Positions 15,717 to 20,855 of a stretch of 23,013 nt of DNA are shown piece by piece. Source of the DNA: an uncultured Rickettsiaceae bacterium (lineage in GTDB: Bacteria > Pseudomonadota > Alphaproteobacteria > Rickettsiales > Rickettsiaceae); assembly GCA_905479885.1 (NCBI GenBank), contig CAJQOE010000013.1, positions 1 to 23,013 of the forward strand. The letters run 5' to 3'. The notes beneath the pieces were generated by a model, which ran no database searches, had not been told where the DNA came from, and saw only the letters and a program-made list of their open reading frames with translations. Made by a program: the position numbers and the translations under genes. Position 1 is the first letter of the stretch. The number at the start of each line of letters is the position of its first letter.

Positions 15717-15799
15717 TGCAAAAACCTATAGGACTGATGCATAATAAAACTAATATGAGCAGCTTACTCTTAAGCCTTTTCAATGTCTATAGTTTTAAG

Positions 15800-15967
15800 T
15801 TAGGCTTTTTTCGCTTCAGATTCCAATAATAATGGTATACCTTCAACTATTGGATAGATAAGACCAGCCTTTTTGCTTAACAACACACTATTCTCGCGAT
15901 CATATTCAAGAGCCTCACCAGATACTGGGCAAGTTAATAATGCCAGAAAATCAGCAGATAATTCCAT
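15800..15967 (-). CDS. Trm112-family small protein (UPF0434/YcaR-like)
   Basis: A 55-residue ORF on the minus strand. The product begins MELSADFLALLTCPVSGEAL and ends with PIVEGIPLLL followed by an acidic and basic tail. The block LLTCPVS-G, then LIYPIVEGIPLLL, is the signature of the bacterial Trm112/YcaR family. Only one Cys is kept, in the place of the first Cys of the zinc ribbon seen in some members. Members of the family stabilise methyltransferases in eukaryotes and archaea; the bacterial role is not established. It lies 83 nt upstream of pgi and 46 nt downstream of the 69-residue gene, in the ffh-pgi run. Confidence 0.85.
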   Translation of the reverse strand: MELSADFLALLTCPVSGEALEYDRENSVLLSKKAGLIYPIVEGIPLLLESEAKKA

Positions 15968-16013
15968 AATATTGATAAAGGTTATTTAAAATAAATAAAG
16001 ATAATATAGAAAA

Positions 16014-16223
16014 TTAACCTAAATGTTTAGCGCTTCCCCAAGGAAGGACTTTACCATTTTGGTCAACAACTACTTCGCCAGAATCTTCATATTCAGCAGC
16101 AAAAAATGATTGTCTATCAGCAATAACTTTTACCGGCTTGATTTTTTTGCCGTTGTGGAAAAATTCTTTTGCCTGGCCTCTGCCTTCTGGGTTATTCTTT
16201 GAGGCTATTTTTGCTTTGCCCAT
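16014..16223 (-). CDS. Hypothetical small basic protein
   Basis: A 69-residue soluble, lysine-rich protein starting MGKAKIASKNNPEGRGQAKE and ending VLPWGSAKHLG. I do not recognise a family. The composition (ordered Gly/Pro positions, alternating hydrophobic stretches such as KPVKVIADRQSFFAAEYE) looks like a small beta-rich fold rather than noise. A good AGGA ribosome site (16228-16231) precedes the ATG by four bases. It lies 61 nt behind ffh on the same strand and 46 nt ahead of the Trm112-family gene. A nucleic-acid or ribosome-linked role would fit the charge and location, but that is only a guess. Confidence 0.75.
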   Translation of the reverse strand: MGKAKIASKNNPEGRGQAKEFFHNGKKIKPVKVIADRQSFFAAEYEDSGEVVVDQNGKVLPWGSAKHLG

Positions 16224-16284
16224 AATGTCCTGTCTAAATGAAATATTTAATTAGCCGAAATAATACGTATTTTTACAGCGCTAG

Positions 16285-17634
16285 TCAAGAAAAAAGTTTT
16301 CCTAGTCCACTGCGCATCATTGACTTTGGATCCATCTTTGCAGCTTTTTTCATCATAGTACTAATTTGTTTGAATTGTTTGAGCAATGTGTTTATTTGTT
16401 GAACTGTGGTACCAGAGCCTGTGGCTATTCTTTTTCTACGGGAGGCGTTTAATATATCTGGGTTACGTCGTTCTTTTTTTGTCATTGATAATACAATAGA
16501 CACTTGTGTATTAAGCATTTTATCATTTGCACCTGCGTCACCAATTTTGTCAGAGAATTTTGACATACCAGGGATCATACTCATCATACTACCAAAGCCG
16601 CCTAATTTCTTTATAGTTTTGATTTGTGATATATAATCATCAAGATCAAATTTACCTTTTTTAAGTCTTGCGGCAGTTTTCTCTGCTTCTTTTTGATCGA
16701 TTACGCTAGCAGCTTTTTCAACTAACGAAACTATATCTCCCATGTCAAGAATACGCGATGCAATACGTTTAGCATCGAATTCTTCGAAGTCAGCAGGTTT
16801 CTCTCCAGTGCTCAGAAATTTAATTGGTTTTCCAGTTACATGACGCACGCTTAATGCTGCTCCGCCACGGGAATCACCATCAATTCTAGAAAGTACAACC
16901 CCAGTAATTGTGAGTTTTTCATTAAAAGTACTGGCGACAGTAACTGCATCTTGCCCAATCATAGAGTCAATAACTAACAAAGTCTCAGTCGGAGCAACCA
17001 TCTTTTTGATAGTTGAAACTTCGCTAATCATTTCCTCGTCTATATGCAAACGACCCGCACTATCATAAATAACGATATCATATCCGGATAGTTTAGCTTC
17101 TTTCAACGCCCTGTTAGTAATTTCCAAAGGCTTCTGTCCTTTTATTATCTCAAGGGAGTCAACTTCTATATCATTCGCTAAAACTTGCAATTGATCTTGT
17201 GCAGCTGGTCTGTACGTATCCAGAGATACTAGTAGGACTTTTTTATTTTGCTTTTTAAGTCTCAATGCTAGCTTGGCACTGGCTGTAGTTTTACCACTAC
17301 CTTGCAGGCCAACAATCAAGATATTTGCGGGCGGGGTGCTACTAAGGTTTAGTTTTGCTTCGGTCGCATCTGGGGCCAGTAGATTGATGATCTCGTCATT
17401 AATAATCTTAATAATCATTTGAGCCGGAGATATTGATTTGACAATCTCCTGCCCCTGAGCTTTCTCTTTGACGCTAGCAATAAACTCACGCACCACTGGC
17501 AAGGCAACGTCAGCCTCAAGTAAAGCAATACGTATGTCGCGCATTGAGGCGTCGATTTGACCTTCAGTTAGGGTACCAGTGCTTTTGATTTTGTCAAAAA
17601 TCTTGGTAAGATTTTGTGTTAGTGTTTGAAACAT
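16285..17634 (-). CDS. ffh: Signal recognition particle protein Ffh (SRP54)
   Basis: The GTPase of the signal recognition particle; it binds signal peptides and 4.5S RNA and hands ribosomes to FtsY at the membrane. I start it at the ATG 17634, giving 449 residues that begin MFQTLTQNLT, the typical Ffh start. The open frame continues to 17730, but the extra 32 residues are not family-like and would overlap the divergent fliX start. The G domain has GLQGSGKTT (109-117), DTYRPAAQDQL (139-149), DSAGR (191-195) and SRIDGDSRGGAA (249-260), where most homologues have TKLDGD. TGEKP (276-280) follows. The methionine-rich M domain (MMSMIPGM, 350-357, then the RNA-binding RRKRIATGSG, 399-408) is complete. 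No clear ribosome site precedes the ATG. Confidence 0.97.
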   Translation of the reverse strand: MFQTLTQNLTKIFDKIKSTGTLTEGQIDASMRDIRIALLEADVALPVVREFIASVKEKAQGQEIVKSISPAQMIIKIINDEIINLLAPDATEAKLNLSSTPPANILIVGLQGSGKTTASAKLALRLKKQNKKVLLVSLDTYRPAAQDQLQVLANDIEVDSLEIIKGQKPLEITNRALKEAKLSGYDIVIYDSAGRLHIDEEMISEVSTIKKMVAPTETLLVIDSMIGQDAVTVASTFNEKLTITGVVLSRIDGDSRGGAALSVRHVTGKPIKFLSTGEKPADFEEFDAKRIASRILDMGDIVSLVEKAASVIDQKEAEKTAARLKKGKFDLDDYISQIKTIKKLGGFGSMMSMIPGMSKFSDKIGDAGANDKMLNTQVSIVLSMTKKERRNPDILNASRRKRIATGSGTTVQQINTLLKQFKQISTMMKKAAKMDPKSMMRSGLGKLFS

Positions 17635-17703
17635 ATGATTTTTAGCGGTATATTTATAGTCTAGCAGGATATGCGAAAATAATGATAAATTCAAGTGATA
17701 CCT

Positions 17704-18132
17704 ATGATAGGCATTGATCCAAAGATACAAGGTGTTTCTAGCGCCTCTAAATTAAAAAAACTTTCAAAAAAAGATCAAGATAAAACTATTAAGTTTTCTA
17801 CAGAAAAAAAGGCCCAGGGTACTAGCTCTGGAGAGGCTTCAGCAGGTGTTGCAGATATTAGTGGCATGCTATTTTTACAAGAAATTGATCAATATGCCGA
17901 AGATCAACAAAATCTTGAAGAATTTAGCAAAAAAGCTTTTAATACACTGAAAAATTTACAATTAGATCTTCTTAGCGGACAAATAGAAAGCAGGCATTTG
18001 CATAACTTAAAAGATGCATTAGCAAGTAATAAATTTGTCCTTAACACACCTGAACTTGCGTCTATATCCGAAGAAATTAAATTGCGTATAGAGGTTGAAG
18101 TGGCAAAAATTGAAGCACATAAATCTCATTAA
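17704..18132 (+). CDS. fliX: Flagellar assembly protein FliX
   Basis: A 142-residue protein that looks like FliX, the alphaproteobacterial class II flagellar regulator that in Caulobacter works with the activator FlbD and checks basal-body assembly. The start MIGIDPKIQG and a low-complexity basic, Ser-rich region (about 10-48) precede a conserved helical part. There, ISGMLFLQEIDQY, the hydrophobic A-F-N-T-L-K-N-L-Q-L-D-L-L-S-G segment and the end SEEIKLRIEVEVAKIEAH follow the family order. A GTG at 17695 is an alternative start, but the ATG gives the more typical N-terminus. It is divergent from ffh with about 70 nt between starts, and no other flagellar gene is in the window. Loss of flagellar neighbours is usual in Rickettsiales, where the genes are scattered. 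Confidence 0.75.
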   Translation: MIGIDPKIQGVSSASKLKKLSKKDQDKTIKFSTEKKAQGTSSGEASAGVADISGMLFLQEIDQYAEDQQNLEEFSKKAFNTLKNLQLDLLSGQIESRHLHNLKDALASNKFVLNTPELASISEEIKLRIEVEVAKIEAHKSH

Positions 18133-18229
18133 TACTAATTATTTATTAATTAATTAACTAAGTTCTTGCGCGCCCATTTTTTTTATAGTACGCTTAATAG
18201 TTGTATTAATTATTGAAGATGTAATAAAT

Positions 18230-18709
18230 ATGCCTACAAAAGATAATTCTGGTAAAAATAATCCTGGTAAAGCTCTATGGAAAGCATTGAGCTGGAAAAA
18301 ATCAAGTAAAGATCATGAAGGTAGTAATATACAAGATTCCAGCGAAGAAGAGTATAGCAGTAGCGAAGAAAGTAGTAGTGAAGAAAGCAGCCTAGCAGAA
18401 AGTAATATCGTTCATTCTAAAGGAGCTTCTGCTCCCGAACTTACTCGTCCAGAGTCTATAAAAATTCACAAAAACAATGGAAATTCTGCCCCTGAACTTA
18501 CTAGTACAGAATCTGTAAAAATTTATAAAACTAGTTCTTATGAAGAATTGCCACGAGAGTCAGTAACATGCTTGGTGCACAGTACTATTTGTGGGGCATT
18601 AAAGAATAGCATGCAATTTTCTTGCAACTTTTTTGAAGAGGGTTTTCATCAGTCACCTCCTGCAGAAAAAACAGAATCAGCTCCCCTCGCTGGCGAAGAC
18701 TCGCTGTAA
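18230..18709 (+). CDS. Hypothetical acidic Ser/Glu-rich protein with short repeats
   Basis: A 159-residue protein I do not recognise. It has a basic start, then a Ser/Glu stretch (about residues 37-58, SSEE repeated), and then two 17-residue copies sharing SAPELT..ES.KI.K (residues 65-81 and 84-100; bases 18422-18472 and 18479-18529). The last third has Cys114, Cys121 and Cys132 and a short hydrophobic patch. No signal peptide or membrane helix is apparent. Ser/Glu tracts resemble phosphorylated acidic tails of eukaryotic proteins, and the layout fits an effector or surface-exposed disordered protein; this is inference. The ORF is intact and lies 97 nt after fliX. It ends 13 nt from the convergent nhaC gene. 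Confidence 0.55.
   Translation: MPTKDNSGKNNPGKALWKALSWKKSSKDHEGSNIQDSSEEEYSSSEESSSEESSLAESNIVHSKGASAPELTRPESIKIHKNNGNSAPELTSTESVKIYKTSSYEELPRESVTCLVHSTICGALKNSMQFSCNFFEEGFHQSPPAEKTESAPLAGEDSL
18422..18529 (+). repeat. Short tandem repeat in the acidic protein, two 51-nt units 57 nt apart
   Basis: The units start GGAGCTTCTGCTCCCGAACT at 18422 and GGAAATTCTGCCCCTGAACT at 18479. They encode SAPELT followed by ES.KI.K in the same frame. The similarity is at protein level more than at DNA level. Confidence 0.7.
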
Positions 18710-18722
18710 GCAACAAAAGTGT

Positions 18723-19997
18723 TCAAGACTTCCTAAGCAATATAAAGGCGATTGTCGTTGCTCCTAATATATAGCAATAATATACTTGTCCAATAACAGA
18801 TAGTGGTGATATATGGGCTACTGCGCATACTAGTAAAATTTGTGCTCCATAAGGAATAATTCCTTGTATCACACATGAAAAAATATCGAGCCAAGCCGCG
18901 CTTTCATGTGGCTTAATCTTATATTTAGTAGCAATTTCTTTTGCAATCTCACCAGAAAATATAATAGCCACAACATTATTAGCTAATAATATATCAAACA
19001 ATGATACTAACACTGCTATAAGGATCTCCGCCGCCTTTTTACCAGCATTTTTGGGCAATAGTTTTGAAATTTTTTCAGCGAATTCTTTTGAATTTTGGTT
19101 GGATAGGCCAGAAAGAGCGCCTATTAAAATTGAAAGTAACATTATTTCATGCATGTCATGAAATCCTTCTGAAATATTTTGCGCAAACAGCATGACACTA
19201 TATTCGCCGTAAATTATTCCAATGATACCAGAAAATCCTAATGATATTACTAAAACAATAAATACGTTTATCCCAAGTGTAGCAAATAATATCAAGAATA
19301 AATAAGGTGTTATTAAAATTAGGGAATAAGGGCGATCAATTATATCAATCTCAGGCGCTTTGGCGAAAGAAAGAATAGTAATAGTAAAAAATGCAGCCAC
19401 TAATGCTACTTTAATATTCAGCTTTAGTTTTTCTTTTAAATTAGCTTTTTGTGAAGCTATAGAGGCTATAGTAGTATCTGATATAATTGACATATTATCA
19501 CCAAACATAGCACCACCAACTAAAGTAGCAGCCCCAAGTTCAATAGGGAACGCTCCATTTTTAGCAAGTTCAGTAACTAGGCTTGCGAGCGCAGCGATAG
19601 TACCCATGGATGTACCAATAGCTGTAGATATTAAGGCACTAGTAACAAATACACCAATGAGTAAAAAACTTTCTGGTGTCACTGTTAAAGCAAAATTCAC
19701 TGTTGACTCCACGCTGCCAATCGACTTAGTAACGCTACTGAGCGCGCCTGCTAATAAAAAAATAATACACATAGTTATGATATCTGGGTGCCTAGCTCCA
19801 TTAAGAAAGCTATGCATGGTGTCCTTGGTATCCTTTTTATGCATTATCCAGGCAACTACTAAAGACGGTAAAATAGCAGCGGTGGGTGGTATTTTATAAA
19901 ATGCATTTTCAATGCCGTGCAGAGAATAGTAAACTCCCGAGCCAAAAAATATACCTACAAAAAGCAGAATAGGAATAAAATTGATAAAGATTGTCAT
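18723..19997 (-). CDS. nhaC: Na+/H+ antiporter, NhaC family
   Basis: A 424-residue inner-membrane carrier with about 11-12 helices that exchanges Na+ for H+ and regulates pH and salt. The family blocks STAIGTSMGT (124-133) and GGAMFGDNMSIISDTT (161-176) are clear and hold the polar and acidic residues (Asp167, Asp174) that are likely important for ion exchange. Length is slightly shorter than Bacillus NhaC. It is a single gene, convergent with the acidic repeat protein; no terminator was found between them. Substrate identity within the family is not certain, since related proteins exchange malate and lactate for Na+ and H+. Confidence 0.9.
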   Translation of the reverse strand: MTIFINFIPILLFVGIFFGSGVYYSLHGIENAFYKIPPTAAILPSLVVAWIMHKKDTKDTMHSFLNGARHPDIITMCIIFLLAGALSSVTKSIGSVESTVNFALTVTPESFLLIGVFVTSALISTAIGTSMGTIAALASLVTELAKNGAFPIELGAATLVGGAMFGDNMSIISDTTIASIASQKANLKEKLKLNIKVALVAAFFTITILSFAKAPEIDIIDRPYSLILITPYLFLILFATLGINVFIVLVISLGFSGIIGIIYGEYSVMLFAQNISEGFHDMHEIMLLSILIGALSGLSNQNSKEFAEKISKLLPKNAGKKAAEILIAVLVSLFDILLANNVVAIIFSGEIAKEIATKYKIKPHESAAWLDIFSCVIQGIIPYGAQILLVCAVAHISPLSVIGQVYYCYILGATTIAFILLRKS

Positions 19998-20316
19998 GAT
20001 ATTTTACCAACATTATTAACGATACTTATTTGTATTTGATACATCTACAAGCTAAATTTAGTGGGTTATTATTTTGTATGTAATGTCGACTATTCTACCT
20101 TTCTAAATACAAAAAGGTCAAGTGCTGTTTATTGGCTGTAGTTTTTGGTACAATATTATATGCATTAAAAACCAGAACCCATGGATAGATTACCTAAATG
20201 CTTTGGTAATTGGTATACCATCTATATAAGGTTTCATCGAGGCAAAGAAAAAAGGGTGGCAAACAATAATATACCTGCTATTCCTAGACATAAGAATGGT
20301 TCACTAAGCTTCTTTG
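19998..20316. other. 319-nt intergenic region between nhaC and the acetyltransferase gene
   Basis: Its right half holds the transposase remnant (20120-20270). The left half (19998-20119) must contain the nhaC promoter on the minus strand, but no pair of boxes stands out. I see no RNA gene here. Confidence 0.55.
20120..20270 (+). pseudogene. Decayed IS5-superfamily transposase fragment (N-terminal part)
   Basis: Read in shifting frames, this 150-nt stretch gives a coherent piece of an IS5-superfamily transposase. Frame from 20135: VVFGTILYALKTRT. Then PW-ID (around 20180-20190), then LPKCFGNWYTIYIRFHR (20190-20240), then after another shift WQRKKG and WQT (20241-20265). This is the typical block ...LRTG.PWRDLP..FG.W.TVY.RF.RW...G.W. 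At least three frameshifts interrupt it, so it is not functional. The ATG at 20181 opens a short 58-codon ORF, which should not be called a gene. No terminal inverted repeats were found. It lies between nhaC and the acetyltransferase gene. Confidence 0.65.
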
Positions 20317-20853
20317 TTATATTTTTATTATCAAGAGGTCGTGTAACTGCCCTGTAAAAAAACCGCTTTCTCTAACAAATTCACCTACAATTTTAAATCC
20401 AGCCTTTTGATAAACGTGCTTAGCGCGTGGATTGCTTCTATGTGGATCAATAAAAAATGCCCCAACGCTAGGATCTATGTTTTTCTTAAAATATTTTATA
20501 AACTCTTTTAATACTGGCGCTGCTAGCCCTTGGGCCAAATAAGTTTTGTTACCAATACAAAAATCCAAGCTATAAGTTATTTGGTCCCGCAATATATAAT
20601 CCCTATGAATGTAAGAATCACTCTCTATTCTAGAAGTCATAATCATACAAAATATATCATTATCAATGGCACCAAGCCAATATGAATAAATCCCATCATG
20701 ATAAGGCCTGATCTTTCTCTCTTCTGCAAAATGCTTTATATCGTCATGGTTTTCTTTGGAATTATCCCAAAATTCCTGTATATGAGGCTTTTTTAGCCAG
20801 TTCAATACCACCGAAACATCGCTAGAATCAAGCTTACGAAATGAAAACTCCAT
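20317..20853 (-). CDS. GNAT N-acetyltransferase, AAC(6')/IucB-like
   Basis: A 178-residue acetyl-CoA-dependent acetyltransferase. The start FRKLDSSDVSVVLNWLKKPH (residues 5-24) and the region SLDFCIGNKTYLAQGLAAP match the aminoglycoside 6'-acetyltransferase and siderophore IucB-type subgroup, in which the short loop Q-G-L-A replaces the usual Q/RxxGxG/A. The C-terminal block IDPHRSNPRAKHVYQKAGF is classical for GNAT motif B. The substrate is not visible; candidates are aminoglycosides, polyamines or a small hydroxamate. The gene begins 2 nt after the stop of the AsmA-like gene, so it is translated from the same transcript. Its 3' end lies next to a transposase remnant, so horizontal origin is possible. 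Confidence 0.85.
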   Translation of the reverse strand: MEFSFRKLDSSDVSVVLNWLKKPHIQEFWDNSKENHDDIKHFAEERKIRPYHDGIYSYWLGAIDNDIFCMIMTSRIESDSYIHRDYILRDQITYSLDFCIGNKTYLAQGLAAPVLKEFIKYFKKNIDPSVGAFFIDPHRSNPRAKHVYQKAGFKIVGEFVRESGFFTGQLHDLLIIKI

Positions 20854-20855
20854 AA

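Noticed and set aside
15772..15807. Inverted repeat AAGCCT ... AGGCTT followed by a T run on the plus strand
   Set aside because: The 24-nt loop is large, no plus-strand gene ends here, and the repeat overlaps the 3' end of the minus-strand Trm112-family gene.
18133..18229. Possible promoter for the acidic repeat protein (TTCTTG/TTGCGC with TATAGT)
   Set aside because: The spacing is 12 or 15 nt depending on the -35 choice, too short for a convincing sigma-70 promoter.
19360..19899. 179-codon plus-strand ORF inside nhaC
   Set aside because: Antisense shadow of the NhaC antiporter; the hydrophobic NhaC frame is clearly the coding one.
20181..20357. 58-codon plus-strand ORF starting MDRLPKCFGNWYT
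   Set aside because: Only the first part matches transposases; the rest is out of frame and runs into the acetyltransferase gene, so it is treated as part of the transposase relic, not as a gene.
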